Source: Ziziphus jujuba (taxonomy: Eukaryota > Streptophyta > Magnoliopsida > Rosales > Rhamnaceae). Taken from it: a DNA stretch of 64,000 nucleotides. The stretch spans positions 27,386,001-27,450,000 of the forward strand of contig NC_083380.1 in NCBI RefSeq assembly GCF_031755915.1, given 5' to 3'. Below, in pieces: positions 12,054 to 25,299 of the stretch. The notes beneath the pieces are model-generated. The model worked only from the letters and a program-made list of their open reading frames with translations, did no database searches and was not told where the DNA came from. The position numbers and the translations under genes are program-made. The stretch's first letter is position 1, and the number at the start of each line of letters is the position of its first letter.

Positions 12054-12347
12054 CATGGCCACTGCCCCTGGGAAAATCATTTATTTTTTATGTATTTTTT
12101 TAAATTTTTTTCATTTAGTTACCCTATGTAACTTTTTATGGCCCCTAAAATAATTAATTTCTTCTTTTATCCTGTTTTATGATCATTTGAAACTTTTTTA
12201 ATATAATATCTTTTATTCGAGAAAGTTTATATTATTTTTCCTTATTGATATTTCAATTACATTCCTAATTTTAAGAGATTACTTGAAATAGTTTGTAATT
12301 TTATAATCTTTTATCCTAATTTGATCAACTATACTTCATATATATAC

Positions 12348-12387
<40 letters not shown>

Positions 12388-13155
12388 TTTTACTATTGGC
12401 CCTCTACCATTAACATCTCAGCTTGCCCCTGGCTATGTTTTATAGGCTTCAATGGTCTAAAATATCCTATTGCTAATTACTAATTGATCATATGATTCTA
12501 AGCCAATTCAATGCGTCTAACTCAGAAGGGAGAAAAATACATAATGCCGATAATTTGATATACTCAAGGCCGTCTCAACTTCTAGTGAAGCCCTAGGCAA
12601 CAATTGTTATAAGGTCCTTTATCAAATACTGTTAATACTTTTTTTAAAAAAAATTATTTTTTATTATAAATATATAATTTTTAAAAACTTTTTAAGGTAA
12701 ATTTTGATAATATTTTTTTGACTGATAATGAATTATGCAAAAGGCAGTTCTAAAAAAATAAATAAATTAGAGAATACACATTAAAAAATATATATGGGTT
12801 GCTTTTATATGATAAACAATGGTACAATTGGGGAATTGATAACTACAAACATGAATTAGAAACGAAAAACAAATATATATGTATAATATACGTATTATGA
12901 AAATGAACAATATAAAATTATTACATAAATAACAATTGATAAATAATATGAGGAAAAAAAAAAAACTAATACCTAATAACTAATAACTAATAAGATTATA
13001 TTCTTCTAGGAGCTAAGAATTTGTAGGTTATATGTACTATGTTATTGAGAGAATGAAAACTCATGAATTGAGAGGTTTTTAATATATCTTTTTTTTTTTA
13101 ACTATTAAAGATTTAATAAAAATATATAAAATAAGAAATTTAATTTTTTGGCAAA
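12054..13155. other. AT-rich spacer with transposon-edge-like scraps
   Basis: No gene seen. It contains a (TA)n/(T)n run near 12355-12390. A stretch near 12566-12610 (GGCCGTCTCAACTTCTAGTG and following, with GCCCTAGGC) resembles ends of old plant DNA transposons, though unassigned. The copia fragment starts abruptly near 13156 with no LTR before it. Confidence 0.35.
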
Positions 13156-14228
13156 ATGGAACCAATAGTTGATTGTGTTGACTGTGTGAAAGGGAAGCTA
13201 ACTTCCGAAGTTAGAAAAGATAAGATAGCAAGGTGTGGAGATGTTTTGAAGTTAATCCACACTGATATATGTGGAATTTTTATACCAACTGTTTTGGGTA
13301 GTTATAGGTATTTATTACCTTTATTGATGATTTCTCTCATTATCGACATGTTGAGCTTCTCTGTAAGAAGTCGAATTCTTTGGTTGCCTTTAAGCAGTTT
13401 AAGGTAAAGATAGAGCTTCAAAAAAATAAGAAGTTGAAGGCTGTGAGGTCTAACAAAGATAGTGAATTTTATGGCAGATATGATGAGACTGGATGGAATC
13501 CAAGACCATTCACAATTTATTTACATGAGTGTGGCATTGATGCACAATATATAGTTTCTGGTACTCCTTAGAAGAATGGCATAGCTGAGAGAAGAAATCA
13601 CACTTGGTTGGATATGCTGCGATCTATGTTAGCAAATTCTAGTTTGACAAATTACTTGTAGGGAAAGGCTTTGAGGAAAGCAACTTATAATTTGAATCAA
13701 GTTCCAAGTAAATCTATTCCTAAAACTCCTTTTGAGTGTGGTAAGAAAGAAAGCCTAATTTGCACCATTTTCGTGTATGGGGTTGCAGAGCTGAAGTACA
13801 ACTTTATAATCCCCACATTAACAAATTGGATCCTAAAATCATTAGTGGTTATTTTGTTGGCTATTGTATAGGATCAAAAGGTTCATGATTCTTTTGTCCA
13901 TCTCACACCATCAGAATTGTGGAGTCAAAAAGGGTTGTTTATTTTAAAGATGATTTTGGATTTAATGATAGTAATGGTCTAAGGGAGCTTCAATTCAAAG
14001 AAGATAATATATACATTTCCAGTGTTATTGTTCCTAATAGAGATGTTATTGAACCCATTGTTAATGAACCAGTAGTTGATCGTTGAAGAATAGGATGTTC
14101 CAGCTATTACAGATGTTAATGTGCCTTTGAGAAGGTTACAAAGGACTAGGAGATCAGCTATTCCTTATAACTATGAGCTTTACTTGCAAGAGCATGAGTT
14201 TAATATAAGTGATGATTCATATCCAGTC
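13156..14228 (+). pseudogene. Copia integrase region (degenerate)
   Basis: Frames in succession read CVDCVKGKLTSE, LIHTDICG, GSYRY, then VAFKQFKVKIELQKNKK, AVRSNKDSEFYG, HECGIDAQYIVSGTP and NGIAERRNHTWLDMLRSML. These are the zinc-binding tail and catalytic core of a copia integrase (D in HTDICG; the D-E spacing ends near GIAERRN). Frameshifts occur near 13330, in-frame stops near 13569 and 13660, and further breaks after 13780. The last part (PYNYELYLQEHEFNISDDS) is the linker to reverse transcriptase. It ends at the gypsy solo LTR. Confidence 0.85.
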
Positions 14229-17156
14229 TGTAACACCCCGTCCCAAATCACATTGGAATTCGTGCACATAGACCGAGGTTGACTGTTGACCGAGTGGGTC
14301 AAAAGTTGACTTTTTGTTCCAGTTGAAATTTCTAGTTGACCATGGTACCGTGGTAAAGTGCATGATGGCCCGAGTTTGTAGACTAGAAGCATGTCGAAAA
14401 CGGAGCTACGGTTTGAAAGTTATGGGCAAAACAAATCGAGATGCAAACAGTCCAAAAGGTGCCGGGAGTTGACTTTTTGTTTTTGTGTAATTTTGTTTTG
14501 ACTCTTGTATGGTTGTAAAGTACTCGTCGATACGAGTTCATAGACTAGCGGCACGGTTAAATTGGACATCTGGTTAAAAAGTTATGGACGTTTGAAGTTC
14601 GCCGGATACCGTAATATTTTATTATATCTGGCTTAAGTGCATAGTAATGCCACGTGTCATCACCTGATTGGTCCACATGTATGAACAGTGTCACCCACGG
14701 TGGCTTTTATTTGGCAAAAAGTCAGGGAGGAGAGAGAAAGAGAGAGAGGAGAGAGAGAGAGAGAGAGACGACCGGCCGCAGAAAATCGTCCAATTTTCCG
14801 GCCGATCCTTGCTACACGTGCCGGCCAGACGGGAGCACCTTTCCATTTCCAGCCAAACCCCAAAATCTCACGACCGCCGGTCGCCGGACGCGCCCAGATC
14901 GAGCCGGCGAATCTCGACTGCGATTTTCCCCTCCACCACCGGCCACTGCCGTTTGACCCATTTCCTGCCATTTTCAGGCCACACGCGCCAGCCACCCCTC
15001 ACCACCTCCTCATTTCCGGCCAGCCCACCAAATTTCACGACCATCGGACCTCCGACGCGCGGAGCATTTTCCGGCGTGGCGCCGAAAATCTTCAAACCCC
15101 GATCTCTCCATCGTCCGGCCTCCGTTTGCCTCACCGCCGATCCCGTTGGAATCCTCTCCCCTCGATCTACAAAACTGCCAAAAATCTCAGCCAACAGCCA
15201 CCGCACGCGCCGCCGCCAATGACGGTTGCCGGTGACCGCGGCGGCTCGTCGGAAGTCACTGTTCCGGCGAGTATCCAGTTGCACGGCCGGTCCCTGTCTA
15301 CTGATTCCAACCTCCTGAATCCAAATCCACCATCCTTTTCCTCCAATTCGTGATGGTTTGGGAGAATTGAGGAGGCGAATCTTGAAAACTTTCCGGCGAG
15401 ATTCCGGCCACCTCGGGTCCGATCTCCGAGAAGTAAAACCGAATCCGTGATCCTCATCACTCAAGCTTCGATTCAGTATATCACTCGTAATTTTTAGTTG
15501 TTGTTTGTGTTCGCTCCCCGGGTACCCATTTGGGAGTTACCCGATTAAAATATTAATATATTTGGTTGGTGTACTGTGGATATTTTAGGTGCGCGTGCGA
15601 GTAGTGGAGTTGATCCTGCGGAGGATCTTAGCTGATATACGCGCTTAAGGTGAGTGACCCACCTTTAAAAATATTTTGGGGCAATTAATTATATTTAATT
15701 AGTGTTTATTTGATATTTGAATTATGCTCATGTGGTGCAATTTAATTATTATTTTATTGTGATTAAATTTTAATTATTATGCATGAGCAAGGTATTTTCA
15801 CTAATAAATCGTATGTGGTTTTAAATATTATTTTTGGGCATAATTGGTTTAAATATTTTATGAAAATATTTGTTTAAATTGGTGGTTTAATTTTTATAAT
15901 TATGCCCACGATATTTTATTTGTTGAACCTCGTATTACGAGAAAAATTATTATTTTATTGGTTATCGATGTTTTCGTACCGGGTTTGTTAAATGGAAATA
16001 TGTGGGATGGTAAATGTGAAAATTGGTATATTTCCCACGGTAATTTTGGAAAGAACGGTACGGTTGAGTTAATAATTATTTTAGATGCATTCATACAGTA
16101 TTGGTGTTCTGGTGTATGTATATGTGGTTTAGCGCGCAAGTATTATGTCTCCCGTGAGTTGCCATTGGACCGTGGGCAGGCAAGTTTGATATTGGCCACA
16201 GCCGCCTCCCTCCTTGGCCGGGATGACGGTTTCAGTAGCGGTATTGTCGGGACGCCAAAGTGCCGTTTGCAAGTTTCTCTCTTTAATCTCCCCGCCAGTC
16301 GGTGCTCAGGACACTGAGTATCAGAGGGCATCACCGGTATATGGTGTGGTGCGTCAAGTGTAAATTTTCAAATGAAATTTCAAACCCCAAAGGCGTTCAA
16401 AAAATTATTTATTATAATTTATTATATTTTAATTATAATTGGGGTATTTATTTATTTATTGTTTATTAAATTGTTTGATCCCTTGGTTTTCGGGAAATAC
16501 GAATATCGTGTTTTGTGAAAATGTTTTAAAAAGAGAACATTTCCAACGGAGTGATTAGTGAGAGTTTTGAGGGAAATTATTATTTCCAACTGCTATTACT
16601 TATTTACCTATTTAATTGCCGGTATTACTTAAATTCCCTTATTTGTTATATTATTATTGTTAATATTAAAGGCGTTCAATAGATAGGGTCGCTCACTGAG
16701 ATGATTAGTATCTCACGTTTTTAAATTCCGTTCCCTTAGGTGCAAAGGGTGGTACACGTTCTTCCGGGGCGAACCAATTCTCCGCCGCTACCTTGTTTCG
16801 AGAAGTACTTTTGTACTCGTTCATTTCAGTTGTATTATTTCTTTCTTCTTTGTTGTATTTTCTATTGAATAGCACTTCATGAAGCTCTGTATACTATTCT
16901 GGACACTTATGTTTTAATTATGCACTGGGTTGCTGTTATTGTTGTGAAGTGCTGTAAATTTGTGGAATCAATTTGTAGTTTTGTGGGAGGAATAAGGGGA
17001 TGAATATAGAAGTGTGTTTTTAGTGCAGGAAATTTTTGGTAAGTCCTACCCTTAGGGGAGGTGCTGTCGGATTTTCCGTTGGAAGGTTCGGTGGTATTTC
17101 CCTGGGATCAGGGCTTGTTTAGGGTTCCGGGGAGGAATTCTGGACGGGTCCTGATC
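14229..17156 (+). repeat. Solo LTR of a Ty3/gypsy family (copy A)
   Basis: Starts TGTAACACCCCGTCCCAAAT and aligns end to end with the LTRs at 19541-22376 and 58492-61417. It is flanked by CAGTC at 14224-14228 and 17157-17161, the target-site duplication inside the copia element. No internal gypsy sequence is attached, so it is a solo LTR, normally the result of LTR-LTR recombination. The last bases read CCTGATC where other copies read CCTGACA, so the terminal CA is altered. A GC-rich segment (about 14770-15450) is open in several frames on both strands but encodes nothing recognisable. A (GA)n run lies at about 14733-14768. Confidence 0.9.
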
Positions 17157-18568
17157 CAGTCACTTATGAGGAGGCCATAAATAGTTTACTCTTGAATTTT
17201 TGGTTAGGTGCAATGGAAGATGAAATGAAATCCATGGCATCAAATGGTTTTGGGATTTGGTTAAATTACCAGTGGGTAGCAAGTCTATTGGGTGCAAATG
17301 GGTCTTTAAGACTAAACGAGACTTTAATGGTCAAATAGAAAGGTATAAGGCTAGACTTGTAGCTAAAGAGTTTATCTATAATGAAAGAATTGATTACATA
17401 GAGACATTCTCTCCTGTATTCACAAAGGAATTTTTTAGAATCATTATGGCGATTGTGGCACATTGTGACTTGTAGTTGTATCAAATGGATATCAGAACCG
17501 CTTTTCTGAATGGTTTTTTATGAGGATGTGTATATAGTTCAACCAGTTAGCTTCCAGCAAATGGGGAATGGTAATTTGGTTTGTAAGCTCAAGAAGTCTA
17601 TTTATAATTTTAAGCAAGCCTCGAAAAAATAGTATTTCAAGTTTGATGAGGTTGTCACTAAAAATGACTTTAAGGAGAATGTTGTTGATATGTGTATATA
17701 TATGACAGCCAGTAGGAGCAGTTTTATATTTTTAGTGTTATATGTTGATGACATACTCTTGACTACCAATGACACTGACTTATTGGCAGAGACAAAGTAG
17801 ATGTTGTGCAACCATTTTGACATGAAAGATCTTGGTGAGGTTATTTTATTTTATTTTATTTTGGGCATTAAGATTGTTTGAGACAGAAGTAATTATATGT
17901 TGTAGTTGTCTTAGAGAGCCTATATTGATAGGAACCTTAAGAGGTTTGATATGCACAATTGTTCTTCTAGAAGTGTACCACCCATAAAGGGTGAGAAACT
18001 TTCTAAAGACCAATATCCCAAGAATGATAGAGAGAGGATGGTGATGAAAAATATTTATTATTCTTTAGTAGTGGGTAGTTTGATGTATGCTCAAGTTTGT
18101 ACACGATCTAACATAGCCTTTGCTGTGGGTGTGCTTGTTAGATTTATGAGCAATCCTGGTCCTATTCATAACCAATTAGTTAAGAAGATCTTTAGGTATC
18201 TTCAAGGTACTAAAGATCATATGTTGACATATATATATGCACCAACTCTCTTAATGTGATTAGTTATAGTGATGTAGATTATAAAGGCTGTGTGGATGAT
18301 AAGAAATCTACCATTAGATATATATTTGTCATGGTAGGAGGTGCTATATCTTGGTAGAGTGCTAAGTAATCTATGGCACAATCCTCAACTATGGAGGTAG
18401 AGTATGTGGCGTGTTATGAGGCAACTTATCATGCAATTTGGCTTTGGAATTTTATTCATGATTTATGAGTAGTTGACTCTATTAAGAAGCCCATTATGAT
18501 GTATTGTGACAATACTGCAGCGGTGTCTTTTTTCAATAATTTAAAAGGTACTTCTAGTGCAAGGTATA
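17157..18568 (+). pseudogene. Copia reverse transcriptase and RNase H region (degenerate)
   Basis: Begins TYEEAINS, then IGCKWVFKTKRDFNGQIERY, RYKARLVAKEF and YIETFSPVF, QMDIRTAFLNG, the catalytic YVDDILL box at about 17741-17761, then DMKDLGEV, LMYAQVCTRSNIAFAVG and an RNase H part with YSDVDYKGCVDD, STMEVEYVACYEA and YCDNTAAV. This order is diagnostic of copia RVT_2. Stops (for example near 17473, 17628, 17797 and 17878) and at least one frameshift interrupt it. It ends at 18568 where the second gypsy insertion begins. Confidence 0.9.
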
Positions 18569-19067
18569 TGTAACACCCCATCCCAAATCATATCGGAATT
18601 CGTGCACGTTGACCGAGGTTGATCGATGACCGAGTGGGTCAAAAGTTGACTTTTTGTTCCAGTTGAAATTTCTAGTTGACCATGGTACCGTCGCGAAGTG
18701 CATGATGCCCCGAGTTCGTAGACTAGTAGCACGTTGAAAATGGAGCTACGGTTTGAAAGTTATGGGCAAAACAAGTCGAGGTGCAAACTGTCCAAAAGGT
18801 GCCGGGAGTTGACTTTTTATTGTTGTGTAATTTTGTTTTGACTTTTGTATGGTTGTAAAGTACTCGTCGATATGAGTTCATAGACTAGCGGCACGCTTAA
18901 ATTGGACATCTGGTTAAAAAGTTATGGATGTGTGAAGTTCGCCGGATACCGTAATATTTTATTATATCTGGCTTAAGTGCACAGTAATGCCATGTGTCGT
19001 CACCTGATTGGTCCACATGGGTGAACAGTGTCACCCACTGTGGCTTTTATTTGGCAAAAACATCGAG

Positions 19068-19103
<36 letters not shown>

Positions 19104-19540
19104 GACCGGCTGCCGGACTCAACCAATTTTCCGACCGATCCTTGCTACATGCGCCAGCCAGACTGGAGCGCCTTCCCATTTCCAGTCGAACCCTGAAATT
19201 TCACGACCGTCGGTCGCCGGACACGCCAAGACCGAGCCGGCGAAGCTCGGAGGTGATTTTTCCCCTCCACCGTCGGCCACCGCCATTGACCCATTTCCGG
19301 CCACTTTTAAGCCACACGCGCATGACCGGTCGCTCACCCGTGGCAATTCCGGCCTACCCACCAAATTTCACGGCCACTGGACCTCTGACAAGCCAGGATC
19401 GGAGCATTTTCCGGCGAGGCACCGAAAATCTTCAAACCCCAATCTCTTCGCCGTCCGGCCTTCGTTTGCCTCACCGCCGGTCCCGTTGGAATCCTCTCGA
19501 TCTACAAAACCCCTAAAAATCTCAGCCAATGGCCACCGCC
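18569..19540 (+). repeat. Gypsy LTR B, first 972 bp
   Basis: Starts TGTAACACCCCATCCCAAAT and matches the first third of the other LTR copies up to GGCCACCGCC, where LTR C begins. Contains a (GA)n run at about 19068-19101. Open frames in the GC-rich part are shared by all copies and are not genes. Confidence 0.88.
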
Positions 19541-22376
19541 TGTAACACCCCGTCCCAAATCGCATCGGAATCCGTGCACGTTGATCGAGGTTGACCATTG
19601 ATCGAGCGGGTCAAAAGTTGACTTTTTGTCCCAGTGGGAATTTCTAGTTGACCAGGGTACCGTGGCGAAGTTCATGATGCCCCGAGTTCGTAGACTAGTA
19701 GCACGTCGAAAACGGAGCTACGGTTTAAAAGTTATGAGCAAAATAAATTGAGGTGCAAACAGTCCAAAAGGTGCCGGGAGTTGACTTTTTCTTGTGGTGT
19801 AATTTTGTTTTGACTCTTGTATGATTGTAAAGTACTCATCGATATGAGTTCATAGACTAGCGGCACGCTTAAATCGGGCATTTGGTTAAAAAGTTATGGA
19901 CGTTTGAAGTTCGCCGGATACCATAATATTTTATTATATCTGGCTTAAATGCACAGTGATGCCACATGTCAGCACCTGATTGGTCCACGTGGAATGAACA
20001 GTGTCACACGGTGGCTTTTATTTGACAAAAATATCGGGGAAGAGAGAGAAAGAGAGAGAGGAGAGAGAGAAAGAGAGAGAAACCGATCGGCTGCCGGAAT
20101 CTTCAAATTTTTTGGCCGATTCACGTTACATGCGCCGGCCAGATGGAAGCCTCTCCCCATTTTCGGTAAAACCCCAAAATTTCATGGCCGTTGGCCGCCG
20201 GATGCGCCCGGATCGAGGCGGAGAAGTTTGGCGGTGATTTTTCCCTCCACCGCCGTTTGACCCCTTTCCGGCCATTTTTAGGCCACACGCGCCAGCCACC
20301 CCTCACCACCTCCGACGCGCCGGGATCGGAGCTTTTTCCGGCTAGGGGCCAAAATTCTTCAAACCCCGATTTCTCCGCCGTCCAGCCTCCGTTTGCCTCA
20401 CCGCCGGTCCCGTTGGATTCCTCTCCCCTCGATCTACAAAGCTGCAAAAAATCTCAGCCAACGGCCACCGCGGGCGATGGTTGCCGGTGACTGCGGCGGC
20501 TCGCCAGAAGTTACTGTTCCGGCGAGTACCCAGTCGCATCGCCGGTCTTTGTCCACTGTGTTCGACCTCCTGAACCCGAATCCGGCATCCTTTTTCGCCA
20601 ATTCATGACAGTTTGGGAGAATTGAGGAGTCAAAACCCGAAAGCTTTCCGGCGATATTCCGACCACCTCGAGTCCGATAACCGGAAAGTAAGACCGAATC
20701 CGTGATCCTCATCACTCAAGCTTCGATTCGGTATATAACTCGTAACTTTTAGTTGTCGTTGTGTTCGCTCCCCGGGTACCCATTTGGGAATTACCCGATT
20801 AAAATATTAATATATTCGGTTGATGTACTGTGGATGTTTTAGGTGCATGCGCGAGTAGTGGAGTTGATCCTGCGGAGGATCTTAGCTGATTTACGCGCTT
20901 AAGGTGAGTGACCCACCTTCAAAAATATTTTGGGCAATTAATTATGTTTAATTGGTATTTAAATTATGCTCATGTGGTACAATTTAGTTATGGTTTTATT
21001 GTGATTTAATTTATTTATTATGCATGAGCAAAGTATATTTTGGTAATAATCGTACGAGGTTTTAAGTATTATTTTCGGGCATAATTGGGTTAAATATTTT
21101 ATGAAAATATTTGTTTAAATTGTATAAATTATGCCCGCGGTATTTTAATTGTTGAACCTCGTATTACGAGAAAATTATGGTTTATTTGTTATCGATGTTT
21201 TCGTACCGATTTGTTAAATAAAAATATATGGGATGGTAAGTGAGAAATTTTGGTATATTTCCCACGGAAATTTTCAAAAATGGTACAGTTGGTTTAATAA
21301 TTATTTTAGACGCATTCATACAGTATTGGTGTTCTGGTATATGTATATGTGGTTCAGCGCGCAAGTATTATTATTTCTCCCGTGAGTTGCCATTGGACCG
21401 TGAGCAGGCAAGTTTGTTATTGGCCACAGCCGCCCCCCTCCTTGGCCGGGATGATGGTTTCAGCAGCGGTACTGTCGGGACGCCGAAGTGCCGTTTGCAA
21501 GTTTCTTTCTTTAATCTCCCCGCCAGTCGGTGGTCGGGACGCTGGTTATCGGAGGGCATCACGGGTATATGGTGTGGTGCGTCAAGTGTAATTTTCAAAT
21601 AAAGTTTCAAACCCCAAAGTTGTTCACAATTTATTTATTATAATTTATTACATTTTAATTATATATTGGGGTATTATTTATTTATTGTTTCTCAAATGGT
21701 TTGATCCCTTGGTTTTCGGGAAGTACGAATATTGGGTTTTGTGAAATTGTTTTAAAAAGGGGACATTTCCAACGGAATGATTGGCAAGAGTTTTGAGGGA
21801 AAATTATCATTTCCAACTGTTATTATTTATTTATTAATTGTTGGTATTAATTCAATTCTCTTATTTGTTATATTATTATTATTATTGTTATTAAAAGTGT
21901 TCAGTAGTTAGGGTCACTCATTGAGATGATTAGCATCTCACTTTTTAAGTTCCGTTCCCTTAGGTGCAAGGGGCGGTAGACGTTCTTCCGGAGCGAACCA
22001 ATTTTCCGCTGCTATCGTGTTTCGAGAAGTACCTTTGCACTCATTCATTTCAGTTGTATTATTTATTTCATCTCTGTTGTATTTCTGTTGATTAGCACTT
22101 CATAAAGCTCTGTATACTATTTGGACACTTATGATTTATTTATGCACTGGGCTGCTATTATTGTTGTGAAGTGCTGTAAATTGTGGAACAACTTGTAGTT
22201 TTGCGGGAGGAATAAGGGGGTGAATATAGAAGTGTGTTTTCAGTGCAGGAAATTTTTGGTAAGTCCTACCCTTAGGGGAGGTGCTGCCAGATTTTCCGTT
22301 GGAAGGTTCAATGGTATTTCCCTGGGATCAGGGCTTGTCTAGGGTTCCGGGGAGGAATTCTGGACGGGTCCTGACA
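19541..22376 (+). repeat. Gypsy LTR C (complete 5' LTR, 2836 bp)
   Basis: Starts TGTAACACCCCGTCCCAAAT, ends GGGTCCTGACA, and is followed by a primer binding site. It carries a (GA)n run (about 20043-20080), a GC-rich central segment and an AT-rich last half like the other copies. An AAG|GTGAGT sequence near 20903-20910 could act as a splice donor. Confidence 0.92.
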
Positions 22377-22378
22377 GT

Positions 22379-22390
22379 TGGTATTAGAGC
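22379..22390 (+). promoter_or_regulatory. Primer binding site of gypsy element C
   Basis: TGGTATTAGAGC lies two bases after LTR C. It differs by one base from the canonical plant initiator-Met site TGGTATCAGAGC. The same variant follows LTR D, so it is a family feature and not a copy-specific mutation. Confidence 0.85.
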
Positions 22391-22515
22391 ATAGGTTCTT
22401 GTAATCCTAAGGGACTGTGCATTGCTATGCAGCCCATCCGTAATTCTTCCTTTTGCAATTGTGCTTAAGTGTCCCTGTTTCTAAACTCTTGTTTGTTTCC
22501 TTAGAATCTGGTACG

Positions 22516-23546
22516 ACGAGTAGGCGAGACACACATAGAACTCGGGAACGCTCAGCTGAGAGTTCCGGGAGTCGATCGAGCCTTAGAAATCTGGTCTCTC
22601 AACTAACTAGAGCCTTAGGAGGTTCAAGCTCTAGTAATCGATCCGTGGATCAGGCTCGACGTTTAGGAGCCGTGGATTTCGATGGAAGCCAAGGCCTAGC
22701 TGCAGCCATGAAGTGGCTATCCAACATGGAGAAAGTCTTAGAAGAGGGGATGCAGTGCCCCGACGAGGACATGGTGAGGATTTTTGGTTTCATGTTAGAA
22801 GGAGACGCCCAGAAATGGTGGAAAATAGAAAAGACTCGCAGAAGGCATACGTGGGATCAGTTTAAGGTTGCCTTCTCTACTGAGTATTGTCCTCCTGCCT
22901 ACCGTGAGGCAAGAAGGAGAGAGTTCGAGGAACTGCGACAGGGGAACATGACAGTGTCCGAGTACGAGAGAAGATTTTGGGAACTATCAGAATTCTGCAT
23001 GCACCTGATTCCCGACGATCATGCGAAGAAGGTGAGGTTCATAGACGGCTTGAACGAGAACATCGGCTTCACCCTTTCTGGATCAGTACATCCCACTTAT
23101 CAGTCTGCCAGGGATGCAGCGCTCGAGCTAGAGAGACAAGCGGAGATGCGCAAACCCTCGAGGAGCAGATCATTCGAAGGTTCATATAGTGGGGTACCTC
23201 GACAGGGGGCAGCTAAGAAAAGCCATAGTTCAGGCTCAGATAGTGATGGGTTAAGCCCACGAGGCAGATTTCAGAGGAGAGGCAGTTATCGTATGCCCCA
23301 GCCAGCTCGCCATTCGATCAGTGGGGATACAAGCTCCTATCAGCAGTCACACTTTGGTTCTCCGCGGATTTGTCCAATTTGTAGGAGGAAGCATTCTGGA
23401 CAGTGTCAGATGGATGGTTTATGCTTTCAGTGTGGGCAGCCAGGCCACATAAGGAGGGATTGCCCTTATGGTAGTGGCAGTGTGCTAGGAACAGGTCGGC
23501 GAGCACAGCATACTGGTGTATTTCCAGGTCAGAGTTCCCAGGGGAG
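22516..23546 (+). pseudogene. Ty3/gypsy gag of element C, start lost and 3' end fused to LTR
   Basis: Gag forms the virus-like particle and binds the element RNA. The product begins SRRDTHRTRERSAESSGSR, has the retrotransposon gag core (KWWKIEKTRRRHTWDQFK, EFEELRQGNMTVSEYERR, KKVRFIDGLNENI) and a CCHC zinc knuckle CFQCGQPGHIRRDCP. The ATG present in element D at the matching place is ACG here (22516-22518). The frame stays open for about 340 codons, then crosses a deletion joint near 23544-23546 into LTR sequence and stops at 23620-23622. Protease, RT and integrase are absent. Confidence 0.9.
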
Positions 23547-25299
23547 ATTCCGGCCACCTCGGGTCCGATCTCCGGGAAGTAAGACCGAATCCGTGATCCT
23601 CATCACTCAAGCTTCGATTTAGTATATTATTCGAAAATTTTTTAGTTGTCGTTTGTGTTCGCTCCCCGGGTACCTATTTGGGAGTTATCCGATTAAAATA
23701 TTAATATATTTGGTTGGTGTACTATGAATGTTTTAGGTGCGCGTGCGAGTAGTGGAGTTGATCCTGCGGAGGATCTTAGCTGATATTCACGCTTAAGGTA
23801 AGTGACCCACCTTTAAAAATATTTTGGGAAAATTAATTATATTTAATTGGTGTTTAATTGATATTTGAATTATGCTCATGTGGTACAATTTAATTATTAT
23901 TTTATTGTGATTTAATGGTATTTATTACACATGAACAAGTATTTTCAATAATTAATTGTGTCTGAATTTTATATTATTTTTGGGCATAGTTGGTTTGAAT
24001 ATTTTAAGGAAAATATTTGTTTAAAGTGGAAGTTTAAATTTTTATAATTATGCCCGTGGTATATTGTTTGTTGAACCTCGTATTACGAGAAAAATTATTG
24101 TTTTATTGTTATCGATGTTTTCGTACCGGGTTGTTAAATGAAAATATGTGGGATGGTAAATGTGAAAATTGGTATATTTCCCACGGTAATTTTGGAAAGA
24201 ACGGTACAGTTATAATTGATTTAATAATTATTTTAGACGCATTCATACAGTATTGGTGTTCTGGTGTATATGTGGTTTAGCGCACAAGTATTATGTCTCC
24301 CGTGAGTTGCCATTGGACCGTGGGCAGGCAAGTTTGATATTGGCTACAGCCGCCTCCCTCCTTGGCCGGGATGACGGTTTCAGCAGCGGTACTGTCGGGA
24401 CGCCGAAGTGTCGTTTGCAAGTTTCTCTCTTTAATCCCCCCACTAGTCGGTGCTCGGGATGCTGGGTATCGGAGGGCATCACGGGTATATGGTGTGGTGC
24501 GTCAAGTGTAAATTTTTAAACAAAATTTCAAACCCCAAAGTGTTCAAAAATTATTTATTATATTTATTTACATTTTAATTATATTTGGGGTATTTATTCA
24601 TTTATTTATTGTTTATTAAATTGTTTGATCCCTTGGTTTTCAGAAAATACGAATATCGGGTTTTGTGAAAATATTTTAAAAAGGGAACATTTCCAACGGA
24701 GTGATTAGTGAGAGTTTTGAGAGAAATTATTATTTTCAACTGTTATTATTTATTTACCATTTAATTTCCGGTATTAATTAAACTCCCTTATTTGTTAAAT
24801 TATTAATATTAAAAGTGTTCAGTAGCTAGGGTCGCTCATTGAGATGATTAGCATCTCACATTTTTAAATTCTGTTTCCTTAGGTGCAAAGGGTGGTAGAC
24901 GTTCTTCCGGGGCGAACCAAATCTCCGCCGCTATCGTAGTTTGAGAAGTACCTTTGTACTCGTTCAATTCACTTGTAATATTTCTTTCATCTTTGTTATA
25001 TTTTCTATCAAATAGCACTTCATGAAGCTCTTTATACTGTTCTGGACACTTATGTTTTATTTATGCATTAGATTACTGTTATTCTTGTGAAGTGCTGTAA
25101 AATTGTAGAATCAATTTGTAGTATTGTGGGAGGAATAAGGGGATGAATATAGAAGTGTGTTTTCAGTGCAGGTAATTTTTGGTAAGTCCTACCCTTAGGG
25201 GAGGTGTTGCCAGATTTTCCGTTGGAAGGTTCGGTGGTATTTCCCTGGGATCAGGGCTTGTCTAGGGTTCCGGGGAGGAATTCTGGACGGGTCCTGACA
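23544..25299 (+). repeat. Last 1.75 kb of a gypsy LTR, joined to gag
   Basis: From GAGATTCCGG onward this aligns with 59660-61417 of LTR D and ends TCCTGACA next to the GTATA duplication. Because that duplication pairs with the start of LTR B, this segment is most simply the remainder of B. Confidence 0.85.

Noticed and set aside
14654..15464. Long overlapping frames (up to 221 codons) rich in Pro, Arg and Ser
   Set aside because: They are in the GC-rich part of a gypsy LTR, open in up to five frames, and are repeated with frameshifts in the other LTR copies.
16143..16334. Frame conserved in all four gypsy LTR copies (also 21371-21610, 24291-24482, 60384-60575)
   Set aside because: Conservation follows from the LTR itself being conserved; the frame has no family resemblance and lies antisense in the LTR.
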